Positions 25,009 through 34,615 are shown, counted from the first letter of the stretch. The stretch is 64,000 bases of DNA from an uncultured Lachnospiraceae bacterium (GCA_910588875.1 CAJURT010000008.1:47211-111210), one strand, 5' to 3'. The notes: generated by a model not told the origin, from the letters alone. Made by a program: numbers and translations.

Positions 25009-27318
25009 CTATACAAAGGCCTCCCTGACAACTTCCTCCATCGTCTTTACATACACGATCCGCAATCCCTTTGTAATCTCCCGGGAAAGTTCCGCAATGT
25101 CCGGCCGGTTTTTATCCGGCACCAGCACAGTCTTAATATGGGCCATCTTTGCCGCCAGGATTTTCTCCTTTAACCCGCCAATCGGCAGGACACGCCCCCG
25201 CAAGGTGACCTCGCCTGTCATTGCCACCTTGGAAGATACTTTCCGCCCTGCCACTGCTGACAGCATCGCTGTGGCCATCGTAATCCCGGCAGAAGGGCCA
25301 TCCTTTGGAACTGCCCCTTCCGGGATATGGATATGGATGTCATGCTTTTCAAAATAGTCGTCTGCAATCTTGTAGCCTGGGCATATGGAACGCACATAAG
25401 TCAACGCTGTCTGGGCCGACTCCTTCATCACATCCCCCATCTGCCCGGTCAGTTTCAGTTCCCCCTTGCCAGGCATCACATTCACCTCAATCTGCAGCGT
25501 GTCGCCCCCGACGCTGGTCCAGGCCAGCCCACGGACAATGCCTATCTCGTCTTCCTCATTGGCATCCTCAAAAGTGATTTTTTCCTTGCCCAGATATTTT
25601 TCCAGGTTGGATTCCATGACATGGATGGCTTTTTTCCTGTTCTCCAAAAATTCCCTGGCGGCTTTCCGGAAAATTTCCCCGATTCTCCGTTCCAGGTTCC
25701 GCACACCTGCTTCCCTGGTATAATTGTGAATAATCTTTTTCAGCGCCCCGTCCGATATTGTCACCGATTTATCCAGGAGCCCGTTTTTTGCCAGCTGTTT
25801 TTCCACCAGGAAATCACGGGCAATATGGAATTTCTCGTTCTCCGTATAGCTGTTTACCTCAATCACTTCCATCCGGTCCAGCAGAGGGCGGGGGATGGAT
25901 TGGGTCGTGTTGGCCGTGGCAATAAAAAGCACATTGGACAGATTAATGGGCACCTCCACATAATGGTCACGGAAGCGCACATTCTGTTCCCCGTCCAGCA
26001 CCTCCAGGAGGGCCGAGAACGTATCCCCCTTATAGTCATTGCTCACCTTATCAATCTCATCTAACAGCATTAACGGGTTGGATACCCCCGCCTGCCGGAG
26101 CCCTTCCACCAGCCTTCCGGGCATTGCGCCCACATAGGTTTTCCGGTGCCCGCGGACTTCCGCCTCATCCCGGACCCCGCCTAAGCTGATCCGCACGTAT
26201 TTTTTATTGAGGGCACGGGCCACTGACCTGGCGATAGAGGTCTTGCCGGTTCCCGGAGGCCCAACCAGGCACAGAATAGACCCTGTCCCCTTTTTGGTAA
26301 GCGCCCGGACGGCCAGGTATTCCAGCACCCGTTCCTTTACCTTTTCCAGCCCGTAATGATCCGCATCGAGAATCTCCTTGGCATGCTTGATGTCATTGTT
26401 ATCCCGGGACATCTTATTCCAGGGAAGTTCCAGCAGGGTCTCGATATAAGTGCGGATAACATTCCCCTCCTGGCTGCTCCCCGGCATCCCCCGGAAGCGT
26501 TCAATCTCCTTATGGAGTTTTTCCCGCACCTCCTTGTCCGCCTTCAGGCTCTCCAGCTTCTTCTCATATTCATCGGCATCTGAGACGGGGTCCTCCCCCA
26601 ATTCCTGGCGGATTATCTTCATCTGTTCCCGCAGGATATAATCCCGCTGGTTCTTATCCACTGCCGCCTTGACCTTGGCCTGGAACTCCTGGCGGATGCG
26701 GGAGATCTCAATCTCATCCACAAGGTTACCCATCAGCACCTCATAACGGGCCGTGGCGTCCTCTGCTTCCAGATAATCCTGGCGCACCGAATAATCCCAG
26801 GGAAGCTGGCTGGCCATCTGCAGCATCAAATCCTCCAGGCCGCTGGCTGTCATCAGGTTAGGCAGAACCTCACGGGAAAATTTGGGATGCTGGCGCCCAT
26901 ATTCTTCTGCCTTATCCCGCAGCATGCGCAGCATTGCCTCCGCTGTCAGGGAATCCACGTCATTGTCCGTCCAGGGTAGGGCCATCACCTCTGCCACCAA
27001 AGCCGGTTCTTCCGAATCCATCATCAGGATCTCTGCCCGTTCCAACCCTTCCACCATCACACGGATCACATTGCCAGGCATCTTAACCAGCTGTTTCACA
27101 CAAACAATTACCCCTATATGGTGAAGCTGTTCCAAACCAGGGTTGCTGTCTTCCGGATCCCTCTGTGTTGCCACACAGATCTGCTGGTCACTGACCATTG
27201 CTTTCTCCACGGCAGCTACAGACCGCGACCGGCTGATATCAAAACTCACTGTCATCTTCGGCAATACCGTCAACGCCCGGAGGGCTATTACCGGCATTGT
27301 CCTAACCGTCGTATCCAT
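25009..27318 (-). CDS. lon: ATP-dependent protease Lon
   Basis: 769 aa from the ATG at 27318 (AAGGAGGA 6 nt upstream; the open frame extends to 27414 but crosses a terminator hairpin). N-terminal substrate-binding LON domain (1-~200), AAA+ domain with Walker A GPPGTGKTS and Walker B LMLLDEIDK, and a C-terminal Ser-Lys protease domain with the nucleophile in PKDGPSAG and the catalytic Lys in GGLKEKILAA. Degrades misfolded and regulatory proteins. Downstream of clpX but separated by two hairpins, one a good terminator. Confidence 0.96.
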   Translation of the reverse strand: MDTTVRTMPVIALRALTVLPKMTVSFDISRSRSVAAVEKAMVSDQQICVATQRDPEDSNPGLEQLHHIGVIVCVKQLVKMPGNVIRVMVEGLERAEILMMDSEEPALVAEVMALPWTDNDVDSLTAEAMLRMLRDKAEEYGRQHPKFSREVLPNLMTASGLEDLMLQMASQLPWDYSVRQDYLEAEDATARYEVLMGNLVDEIEISRIRQEFQAKVKAAVDKNQRDYILREQMKIIRQELGEDPVSDADEYEKKLESLKADKEVREKLHKEIERFRGMPGSSQEGNVIRTYIETLLELPWNKMSRDNNDIKHAKEILDADHYGLEKVKERVLEYLAVRALTKKGTGSILCLVGPPGTGKTSIARSVARALNKKYVRISLGGVRDEAEVRGHRKTYVGAMPGRLVEGLRQAGVSNPLMLLDEIDKVSNDYKGDTFSALLEVLDGEQNVRFRDHYVEVPINLSNVLFIATANTTQSIPRPLLDRMEVIEVNSYTENEKFHIARDFLVEKQLAKNGLLDKSVTISDGALKKIIHNYTREAGVRNLERRIGEIFRKAAREFLENRKKAIHVMESNLEKYLGKEKITFEDANEEDEIGIVRGLAWTSVGGDTLQIEVNVMPGKGELKLTGQMGDVMKESAQTALTYVRSICPGYKIADDYFEKHDIHIHIPEGAVPKDGPSAGITMATAMLSAVAGRKVSSKVAMTGEVTLRGRVLPIGGLKEKILAAKMAHIKTVLVPDKNRPDIAELSREITKGLRIVYVKTMEEVVREAFV

Positions 27319-27343
27319 TTTTATCCTCCTTGTCCCTCCTGTA

Positions 27344-27371
27344 TAAAAAGAATCCTGCTCCGCAGGATTCT
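27344..27371 (-). terminator. Rho-independent terminator between clpX and lon
   Basis: Minus-strand RNA: AGAATCCTGC, loop GGA, GCAGGATTCT, followed by a T run. It lies only ~25 nt before the lon start codon, so lon needs readthrough or a promoter inside the hairpin region. Shares 17 bp (27362-27378) exactly with 53391-53407. Confidence 0.8.
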
Positions 27372-27386
27372 CCGCCTGATACAACA

Positions 27387-27408
27387 AATGGGAGCCTGCG
27401 CTCCCATT
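27387..27408 (-). other. Second hairpin in the clpX-lon gap
   Basis: AATGGGAGC (27387-27395), loop CTGC, GCTCCCATT (27400-27408). 18 bp after the clpX stop and before the terminator hairpin. No T run of its own. Confidence 0.55.
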
Positions 27409-27426
27409 CATCAACAGGAAAACCCA

Positions 27427-28728
27427 TCAAGCGATTTCCCCTGGCCTATCCTTCTTTCTTCTCTGGGAGATTGCCTTGCGCGGTACGGTAGTATCCCGAT
27501 ATACCAATTCCGGCTCTCCCGTCTTATCCACAACGGCCTTCGTGACCGTACAGATCCCGATACTGCTGTCAGACGGAATCTCATACATCAAATCCATAAC
27601 TGCCGATTCCATAATGGAACGCAGCCCCCTGGCTCCGGTCTTACGGCTCACGGCAAGGCTTGCAATCTGCAAAAGGGCTTCCCTGGTAAACTCCAGCTTC
27701 ACATCATCCAGTTCAAACAGCTTCTGATACTGCTTGGTAATGGCATTCTTCGGCTCCGTCAAAATGCGGACCAGCGCCTCCTCGCTCAAAAGTTCCAGGG
27801 ATACCGTCACCGGCACCCGGCCAATAAACTCTGGAATCAGACCAAATTTCACCAGATCCTGGGGCTCCACCTTGCGCAGCAGTTCGTCGATGTCCTGTTT
27901 GCTCTTATCGATAATCTCTGCATTGAACCCTATGGATCCGGCACTGAGGCGCCGTTCGATAATCTTTTCCAATCCGTCAAAGGCTCCTCCGCAGATAAAC
28001 AGGATATTGGTAGTATCTATCTGAAGAAGTTCCTGGTGGGGATGCTTTCTGCCTCCCTGGGGCGGCACGCTGGCCACGGTTCCCTCCAGGATTTTCAGCA
28101 ATGCCTGCTGTACCCCTTCCCCGGACACATCCCTGGTAATGGACACATTCTCGGATTTTTTTGTGATCTTGTCAATCTCATCGATATAGATAATCCCGTA
28201 TTCTGCTTTTGATATATCATAATCTGCTGCCTGAATCAGCTTTAAGAGGATATTCTCCACATCCTCGCCCACATATCCCGCTTCCGTCAGCGCCGTGGCA
28301 TCCGCAATCGCAAACGGCACGTTCAGCACCTTCGCCAATGTCTGTGCCAGATAAGTCTTACCAGAGCCTGTAGGGCCAAGCATCAGGATATTGCTCTTTT
28401 GGACATCTACATCCATATCCTTCCTGGCCGTAATCCTCTTATAATGGTTATAAACCGCTACCGACAACACCTTCTTTGCCGTCTCCTGGCCAATCACGTA
28501 TTCATCCAAAAACCCTTTGATCTCCTTCGGCTTTAACAGGTTGATGCCGGCAAAATCAAGCCCTGAATCCTCCTGCTCATCAAGTTCCTCTTCCAGAATC
28601 TCTGCACAAAGGTCAATGCATTCATCACAAATAAAAACATTGTTTGACCCGGCAATCAGTTTTTTCACCTGATCCTGGGTCTTCCCGCAGAAAGAGCATC
28701 TGACTCTGTCATCCATCCTGCTTGGCAT
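27427..28728 (-). CDS. clpX: ClpXP protease ATP-binding subunit ClpX
   Basis: 433 aa, full length. N-terminal C4 zinc finger (CSFCGK and CDECIDLC), Walker A GPTGSGKT, pore loop GYVGED, RDVSGEGVQQALLK, and the IGF tripeptide (GSIGFNAE) that docks on ClpP. AGAGGTG precedes the start. Lies 36 bp downstream of clpP. Unfolds tagged substrates for ClpP. Confidence 0.96.
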   Translation of the reverse strand: MPSRMDDRVRCSFCGKTQDQVKKLIAGSNNVFICDECIDLCAEILEEELDEQEDSGLDFAGINLLKPKEIKGFLDEYVIGQETAKKVLSVAVYNHYKRITARKDMDVDVQKSNILMLGPTGSGKTYLAQTLAKVLNVPFAIADATALTEAGYVGEDVENILLKLIQAADYDISKAEYGIIYIDEIDKITKKSENVSITRDVSGEGVQQALLKILEGTVASVPPQGGRKHPHQELLQIDTTNILFICGGAFDGLEKIIERRLSAGSIGFNAEIIDKSKQDIDELLRKVEPQDLVKFGLIPEFIGRVPVTVSLELLSEEALVRILTEPKNAITKQYQKLFELDDVKLEFTREALLQIASLAVSRKTGARGLRSIMESAVMDLMYEIPSDSSIGICTVTKAVVDKTGEPELVYRDTTVPRKAISQRRKKDRPGEIA

Positions 28729-28764
28729 AACACACCTCTATCCTTTCTCACCAATATTCCGTCT

Positions 28765-29346
28765 CTAGTGTTTCACAAGAATCTGATCCACCAGGCCATA
28801 GCTTACGGCTTCCTCCGCTGTCAGGTAATGGTCCCGCTCCGTATCCCGGCACACCACCTCATAAGGCTGCCCCGTATTCGCAGCCAGGATCCGGTTCAGC
28901 TTCTCCTTGGTCTGCAGAATCTTTTCTGCTACAATCTGAATCTCTGTTGCCTGCCCCCGGGCGCCGCCGGACGGCTGGTGAATCATCACCTCCGCATTAG
29001 GAAGGATAAACCGTTTGCCCTTGGCGCCGCCTGCCAGAAGAAATGCCCCCATGCTGGCGGCCATGCCAACGCATAAGGTAGACACATCTGACTTAATATA
29101 ATTCATCGTATCATAGATTGCCATACCGGCAGTCACAGAGCCGCCGGGGCTGTTGATATACAGATTGATATCCTTTCCCGGATCCTCAGCTTCCAGAAAT
29201 AAAAGCTGTGCCACCACCACACTGGCAGATACATCCGTCACTTCCTCACCCAAAAAAATAATCCTTTCCTTCAACAGGCGGGAATAGATATCATAGGAAC
29301 GCTCTCCCCTGCTGGTCTGCTCTATTACATAAGGTATTAACGGCAT
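28765..29346 (-). CDS. clpP: ATP-dependent Clp protease proteolytic subunit
   Basis: 193 aa from the ATG at 29346 (CAAGGAGGA upstream; a longer frame to 29406 lacks a site). Starts MPLIPYVIEQTSRGERSYDI as typical ClpP. Catalytic Ser in CVGMAASMGAFLLAGG, His in MIHQPSGG and the Asp near RDTERD complete the triad. Lies between tig and clpX in the conserved tig-clpP-clpX order. Confidence 0.97.
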   Translation of the reverse strand: MPLIPYVIEQTSRGERSYDIYSRLLKERIIFLGEEVTDVSASVVVAQLLFLEAEDPGKDINLYINSPGGSVTAGMAIYDTMNYIKSDVSTLCVGMAASMGAFLLAGGAKGKRFILPNAEVMIHQPSGGARGQATEIQIVAEKILQTKEKLNRILAANTGQPYEVVCRDTERDHYLTAEEAVSYGLVDQILVKH

Positions 29347-29471
29347 ACTCCATCCTCCTTGCCCGACTAATTTCCAAATACACGGTATAGAAGTGCAGAC
29401 CCCCAAACATTTGGAAATCTACACTTCCTGTTATCCTTCTCTGTAAAGCGGCAGCCGCCAAACCATAACGG

Positions 29472-30758
29472 TTATACCAGCTTTGCCTCTGCCACCAAAA
29501 AGTCTATCGCTTCCTGAACCGCTAAATCCTCCTTCATCCGGCGGAGGCCCTCCTCGCCAAGAAGTTCTTTTGCACGGTCCGGCTCCATCTTATAATTGTC
29601 CGCCATCCGCTTGATCTCTGCCTCCACCGTCTCTTCCGGCGCTTCCAGGTTCTCCGCCGCCACTACGGCTTCCAACACCAGGCGGGTACGGATCCTCTTT
29701 TCCGCCTGCGGGCGGATATCCTCCTTCATACGTTCCAGAGTCATGCCGGTAAACTGCATATACTGCTCCATGGTAAGCCCCTGGGACTGCATACGGCGTG
29801 CATAGCTGTCTATCGTATTGGTGACCTGCTCCTCAATCATCGCCTCCGGGATCTCCATGGAAGCGTTGGCAACCACCTTATCCACTACATTGTTCTCATT
29901 TTCCGTGGTTGCCTGCTGCTGCTTGGTCTCTGAAAGTTTTGCCCTGATATCAGCCTTATATTCATCCATCGTCTCAAATTCTGAAACTTCGCCGGCAAAC
30001 TCGTCATCCAGTTCAGGAAGTTCCTTTACCTTGATCTCATGGACCACCACCTTGAAAACTGCCGGTTTGCCGGCCAGGTCTGCAACGTGGTAATTCTCCG
30101 GGAAAGTCACATGGACTTCCGTCTCTTCACCGATACCTTTGCCCACCAGCTGGTCCTCAAAGGTATCAATAAAGGAATGGGAACCGATGGTCAGCGGATA
30201 AGACTCTGCCTTGCCGCCCTCAAAAGGCTCGCCGTCCACATATCCGTCAAAATCAATCACTACCTGGTCTCCCTCCGCCACCGGGCGGTCTTCCACAGAA
30301 ACAAGGCGGGAATTCTGTTCCTGCACCTTCTTCAGTTCCGCTTCAATGTCTGCATCCGTCACCTCTGGTTTTGCACGTTCCACCTCAATGCCCTTGTACT
30401 CCCCTAGGGTTACCTCCGGCTTTACCGCTACCAGGGCGGAATAAACCAACGCCTTCCCCTTCTCGATCTGCTCGACGCTGATCTCCGGACGGGACACAAT
30501 GTCCAGCCCGCTCTCATCCATGGCATCGGTATAAGTGGTATTGATCACTTCATCCACTGCATCCTCATATAAAATCTCCACACCATACATCTTCTCTACC
30601 AGGGCCTGGGGAGCCTTGCCCTTACGAAAGCCTGGAATATTAAATCTGTTTTTATTTTTTTTATACGAAGTTTTAAGAGCCTCGTCAAACTGCTCTGCCG
30701 GTACTTCTACGGTTAATTTCGCCATGTTTTTTTCCAGTTTTTCCACTTGTAAACTCAT
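29472..30758 (-). CDS. tig: Trigger factor
   Basis: 428 aa from the ATG at 30758 (AAGGAGGA upstream). Ribosome-bound chaperone. The N-terminal ribosome-binding domain carries FNIPGFRKGKAP, the FKBP-type prolyl isomerase domain follows (~150-245, including VDGEPFEGGKAESYPL), then the helical C-terminal arms. First gene of the tig-clpP-clpX cluster. A TATAAT at 30824-30829 on the minus strand is a plausible -10 with a weak -35. Confidence 0.96.
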   Translation of the reverse strand: MSLQVEKLEKNMAKLTVEVPAEQFDEALKTSYKKNKNRFNIPGFRKGKAPQALVEKMYGVEILYEDAVDEVINTTYTDAMDESGLDIVSRPEISVEQIEKGKALVYSALVAVKPEVTLGEYKGIEVERAKPEVTDADIEAELKKVQEQNSRLVSVEDRPVAEGDQVVIDFDGYVDGEPFEGGKAESYPLTIGSHSFIDTFEDQLVGKGIGEETEVHVTFPENYHVADLAGKPAVFKVVVHEIKVKELPELDDEFAGEVSEFETMDEYKADIRAKLSETKQQQATTENENNVVDKVVANASMEIPEAMIEEQVTNTIDSYARRMQSQGLTMEQYMQFTGMTLERMKEDIRPQAEKRIRTRLVLEAVVAAENLEAPEETVEAEIKRMADNYKMEPDRAKELLGEEGLRRMKEDLAVQEAIDFLVAEAKLV

Positions 30759-30963
30759 GATCTGGGTTCCTCCTTCACATCTATGTATGGTCGTCTCGGC
30801 AGGGCGCCACACTTCAATGTACGATTATAGCATAGTCTTTTCATAATTACCAGTACTATTTTACACGTTTTTTCATATTAATGGTTTCCTTTTGGGGAAA
30901 TATCCGGTATGATAAAAACAGGCATAAACAGCTGCCTGGCCTGGCAAAGAAAGGACAAAATAT

Positions 30964-31428
30964 ATGGAAATAGAACGCAAATACAAAATTGAGGCGCCGC
31001 CCCCCGGTTACCAGGACTATCCGTTCCACGAAATTGAGCAGGCTTATCTGTGCACGGAACCGGTAGTCCGGATCCGCAGGCAGGATGACTCCTTTATACT
31101 CACCTACAAGTCAAAAGGCCTCCTGGAACGGGAAGAATACAACCTGCCGCTGACCCGGGATGCCTATGTCCACCTGCTCTCCAAAGCAGACGGGATTGTC
31201 CTCACCAAAAAACGTTATCGGATCCCCCTCACCGTATATGGCGGCCCCACGGGTCTGACCATTGAACTTGATGTCTTCACCGGGGTTTATGAGGGGCTCA
31301 TCCTGGCCGAAGTGGAATTCCCCACCAAAGAAGCTGCCTTAGCCTTCGTGCCGCCGGAATGGTTCGGCAGAGATGTCACCTTCAGCGGGGAATACCAAAA
31401 CAGCCGGCTAAGCCGTGGGGAATGTTAA
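30964..31428 (+). CDS. CYTH domain protein
   Basis: 154 aa. Starts with the CYTH signature MEIERKYKI (the ExExK metal/phosphate-binding pattern), followed by VRIRRQ and ELDVF with the acidic and basic residues lining the triphosphate tunnel. Family members hydrolyse inorganic triphosphate or ThTP, or make cAMP; this short bacterial form is most likely a triphosphatase. The ribosome binding site is weak (AAAGAAAGGAC). Single gene on the plus strand ending in a terminator. Confidence 0.85.
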   Translation: MEIERKYKIEAPPPGYQDYPFHEIEQAYLCTEPVVRIRRQDDSFILTYKSKGLLEREEYNLPLTRDAYVHLLSKADGIVLTKKRYRIPLTVYGGPTGLTIELDVFTGVYEGLILAEVEFPTKEAALAFVPPEWFGRDVTFSGEYQNSRLSRGEC

Positions 31429-31434
31429 AAATCG

Positions 31435-31475
31435 AAAGCTGCTTTCCGCTATTATGCCTTGCAGGAAAGCAGCTT
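31435..31475 (+). terminator. Rho-independent terminator
   Basis: AAAGCTGCTTTCC (31435-31447) and GGAAAGCAGCTTT (31463-31475) form a perfect 13-bp stem, followed by T-rich sequence. Acts for the CYTH gene and possibly for the convergent operon end at 31504. Confidence 0.85.
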
Positions 31476-31503
31476 TTTATCTTTTCCAAAATTTGGGATA
31501 GAA

Positions 31504-31851
31504 CTATGGTTTTTTCCAGCCCGCATACAGGGTCAGGGACTCCGTGACAGTATCTCCATCCATGTTCCAGGGAACCGTGGTGCCAGGATCCCGGTACCAG
31601 CCATCAAAAACATAACCTTCCCGTGAGGGCTCCTCCACCTCTTCCAAAAGTTCCCCGTACATCCTTTTCTGGCTCTCCACCACAGTCCCCCCTAAGGAAT
31701 CGAAACTAACCTGATACCCCCGGTTTGAAACGGCAAAAGCCATACAGGCGATTAACAGCACGCAAAGCCCGATAATAATCTTATTCAAGGTGCTTACGGA
31801 GATATTCACCCGGTCATAAAGCCCCCGCAGCTGGCGCTCGGAATCTTCCAT
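31504..31851 (-). CDS. Small membrane protein with InlB B-repeat-like domain
   Basis: 115 aa from the ATG at 31851 (GGGAGGGA 9 nt upstream; a TTG at 31860 is nearer the site). Short cytoplasmic helix, one membrane segment (~25-45), then an extracytoplasmic beta-grasp repeat: YQVSFDSLGGTVV, then GYVFDGWYRDPGT and LTLYAGW, the hallmark of the Listeria-Bacteroides (InlB B) repeat. Lies 32 bp after mglC and probably belongs to the sugar operon. Why a single repeat sits on the membrane next to a sugar transporter is unclear. Confidence 0.75.
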   Translation of the reverse strand: MEDSERQLRGLYDRVNISVSTLNKIIIGLCVLLIACMAFAVSNRGYQVSFDSLGGTVVESQKRMYGELLEEVEEPSREGYVFDGWYRDPGTTVPWNMDGDTVTESLTLYAGWKKP

Positions 31852-31883
31852 CGTTTCCAATCCCTCCCTTTTCTGCCCCGTCC

Positions 31884-32954
31884 TTACTTGCGCACCAGAT
31901 ACTTCCGCATATCGATTGCACAGGCAATCAGGATAATCAGGCCTTTGATGATATACAGCATATTAGCATCCACTGACAGGAAATTCAATCCGGCAAAAAT
32001 AATCTGCAAAAGCAGCACGCCCACTACAATACCGCTGATCCGCCCGATACCGCCGACAAAGGAAACCCCTCCGATAACACAGGCGGCAATCGCGTCACAC
32101 TCATAGTTCAGTCCGGTATTCGCATTGGCAGATGCAATCCGGGCTCCATCCAGGAAACCGGTAATGGCATACATCATTCCTGCCAGCATAAATACCATAA
32201 TGATGGTACGGGATACGTTTACGCCGGACACATTGGCGGCTTCCTCGTTGGAACCCACGGCAAACATATTCTTCCCAAATGTGGTCTTGTTCCAAACCAC
32301 CCACATAACCACCGTCAGGATCACCGCATACAGCACGTAACGGGGAACTGCCACATTGCCGATCTTAAACAAGGTTCCTGTTACCAGGGCACGATACCCT
32401 TCCGACAGGCCGCTTAAGGTCTGCCCGTTGTTGGTCCCGTTCTTTAAGTACATCAGAATAATGCCATATACGATCAGCTGAGTGGACAAGGTTACGATAA
32501 AGGGGTGAAGCTTGAATTTGGCAACGCTGAAACCGTTGACAAATCCCACCGCCCCGCCTACTGCCAGCACCATCAGCAGCACAACCAGGATGGGAGGTGC
32601 GCTGGTCATATCCGGGAATACCTTAAAAGCCGTCGTCAGCAACGAGGCTGAAATACAAGCCGTCAGGCCTACCACACGGCCGGCGGAAATATCCGTACCG
32701 GTAAGCACGATACACCCGCCGATCCCCAGGGCAATCGGCAGCTTGGCTGCTGTCAGCGAAATCACATTCACAATCGAAGACAGGCCCAAAAATGCCGGCA
32801 CCTTGATTGAGATGTAGATGACTGCCAGTATAATAATGATATACATGGCATTGTTCAGCAGGAGATCCCCTATTATCCTCATCTTATCCTGTGACGAAAG
32901 CGCAGCAAACGCCTGTCTCTTTGTCTCTATCTTTTTGTTATCCATGTCAGCCAC
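31884..32954 (-). CDS. mglC: Sugar ABC transporter permease, MglC type
   Basis: 356 aa with about ten membrane segments, BPD_transp_2 family. Characteristic stretches: GCIVLTGTDISAGRVVGL, FKLHPFIVTLSTQLIVYGI and GNMFAVGSNEEAA-like KNMFAVGSNEEAANVSGV. Forms the channel of a galactose/methyl-galactoside-type importer with MglA and MglB. 18 bp after mglA. Confidence 0.92.
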   Translation of the reverse strand: MADMDNKKIETKRQAFAALSSQDKMRIIGDLLLNNAMYIIIILAVIYISIKVPAFLGLSSIVNVISLTAAKLPIALGIGGCIVLTGTDISAGRVVGLTACISASLLTTAFKVFPDMTSAPPILVVLLMVLAVGGAVGFVNGFSVAKFKLHPFIVTLSTQLIVYGIILMYLKNGTNNGQTLSGLSEGYRALVTGTLFKIGNVAVPRYVLYAVILTVVMWVVWNKTTFGKNMFAVGSNEEAANVSGVNVSRTIIMVFMLAGMMYAITGFLDGARIASANANTGLNYECDAIAACVIGGVSFVGGIGRISGIVVGVLLLQIIFAGLNFLSVDANMLYIIKGLIILIACAIDMRKYLVRK

Positions 32955-32972
32955 TGTTCCTACCTCCTATTC

Positions 32973-34511
32973 CTATGCATATTTCGCAGCCAGAGTCATA
33001 ATCTCTTCCTGCGTTGTCGTTTTGGCATCCACCTCTCCGGCCAGCTGCCCTCCGGACATTACCAATATCCGGTCACATACTCCCAAAAGTTCCGGCATTT
33101 CAGAAGAAACCATCAATACGGACTTGCCTTCCTTTGCCAGGTTCAGTATCAGCTGATAGATCTCGTACTTTGCGCCCACGTCAATCCCTCTGGTCGGTTC
33201 ATCTAACAGCAGTACCTGCGGTTCTGTCAAAAGCCATCTTGCCAGTATGACCTTCTGCTGATTCCCTCCGGACAGGGAACGGATCTGCGTCCTCTGGCTG
33301 GGCGTCTTCGTCCTCATGGCCTTTATCCCCCATTCGGTAGACTCACTGAGTTTTTTCTCACTCAGGAAGGGGCCCACCTTATATCTGCCCAGGCTGGATA
33401 TGGTGGTGTTTGCCTGGATATCACGGATAGCGAAAATACCGGTTGCACGGCGCTCCTCCGTCAGCATGGCAAACTTGTTCGCCAAAGATTCCCTGGCATT
33501 GCGGTTCCTGACCCGGTTGCCGTTCAGATAAATCTCCCCGGCTCTGCGGGTGGCAATCCCGAAAATATTCTCCAAAAGTTCTGTCCGGCCAGAACCATCC
33601 AGCCCGGCTATCCCCAGGACTTCCCCCCGTTTGGCGATAAAAGAGACATCCCTCAGCTGTGAATATGCTGCTGTCAGGTTCTTCACCTCAAGAAGCGGTT
33701 CCCCAATCTGATTATCTTTTTCCGGATAACGGTTCGTCAGTTCACGTCCCACCATCAGGCGGATGATCTCATTCATCGTCAATTCCTTTGCCGGGCGCGT
33801 CGCGATCCACTGCCCGTCACGCATGATGGTCACCTCATCGGAAATCCGCAAAATCTCTTCCATTTTGTGAGAAATATAGATGATCCCGCATCCACGGCTA
33901 CGGAGCATATTGATGATCCTAAACAGATGCTCCACCTCTTCCTCCGTCAGGGAAGAAGTCGGCTCATCAAACACGATAACCTTAGAATTGTAGGAAACTG
34001 CCTTTGCAATCTCTACCATCTGCCTCTGGGACACCGGCATCCGGCTCATAACCATCTTCGGGTCAACATGGACTTCCAGTTCGTCAAAGACCTTCATGGT
34101 CTCCGCATACATCTTGGATTCACTGGTCAGGGGACACCATTTGGAAATCTTAGGGAAACGCCCCAGCCACATATTGTCCATGACATTCCTTTTTAATGCC
34201 TGGTTCAGTTCCTGATGAACCATGGCCACCCCGTTTTCCAGGGCCTCCTTCGACGTCTTAAAATTCACCTCACGGCCTTCCAGGTATATATGGCCGCCGT
34301 CTTTGTTATAGACTCCAAAAAGGCACTTCATCAACGTGGATTTACCGGCTCCGTTCTCCCCCATCAAAGCATGGACCGTACCTGCCCTCACGGTCAGGGA
34401 TACATTGTTCAGCGCCTTCACGCCGGGGAACTCCTTGTTGATCCCTTCCATCCTCAAAAGGACATCCTTATCATTTGCTGCCGCAGCAGGTGCTATCGCC
34501 TGTTTGTCCAA
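32973..34511 (-). CDS. mglA: Sugar ABC transporter ATP-binding protein, MglA type
   Basis: 512 aa from a TTG at 34511, chosen because GGGAGGTG lies 5 nt upstream; the frame is open to 34619 but that region contains the intergenic hairpin. Two ABC cassettes: the first has Walker A GENGAGKST and signature-like MPVSQRQ, the second has the degenerate GLDGSGRTE and LSGGNQQK with Walker B LLLDEPTRGIDV. This is the usual MglA/RbsA layout with one weak ATP site. Energises uptake through MglC. Confidence 0.92.
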   Translation of the reverse strand: MDKQAIAPAAAANDKDVLLRMEGINKEFPGVKALNNVSLTVRAGTVHALMGENGAGKSTLMKCLFGVYNKDGGHIYLEGREVNFKTSKEALENGVAMVHQELNQALKRNVMDNMWLGRFPKISKWCPLTSESKMYAETMKVFDELEVHVDPKMVMSRMPVSQRQMVEIAKAVSYNSKVIVFDEPTSSLTEEEVEHLFRIINMLRSRGCGIIYISHKMEEILRISDEVTIMRDGQWIATRPAKELTMNEIIRLMVGRELTNRYPEKDNQIGEPLLEVKNLTAAYSQLRDVSFIAKRGEVLGIAGLDGSGRTELLENIFGIATRRAGEIYLNGNRVRNRNARESLANKFAMLTEERRATGIFAIRDIQANTTISSLGRYKVGPFLSEKKLSESTEWGIKAMRTKTPSQRTQIRSLSGGNQQKVILARWLLTEPQVLLLDEPTRGIDVGAKYEIYQLILNLAKEGKSVLMVSSEMPELLGVCDRILVMSGGQLAGEVDAKTTTQEEIMTLAAKYA

Positions 34512-34587
34512 ATCGCCACCTCCCGTTTTTGTTTTTGCTATAACCGTTCCGGTATCCGGACCGTTATGTTTCACTTCCCATATAGAG

Positions 34588-34615
34588 CCGCAACCGCACC
34601 GAAGTGCGGCTGCGG
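34588..34615 (-). other. UUCG-capped hairpin between mglB and mglA
   Basis: In the minus-strand RNA a 12-bp stem (CCGCAGCCGCAC and GUGCGGUUGCGG, one G-U pair) closes on a C(UUCG)G tetraloop, an exceptionally stable fold. No T run follows. Probably protects the mglB mRNA 3' end. Confidence 0.7.
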
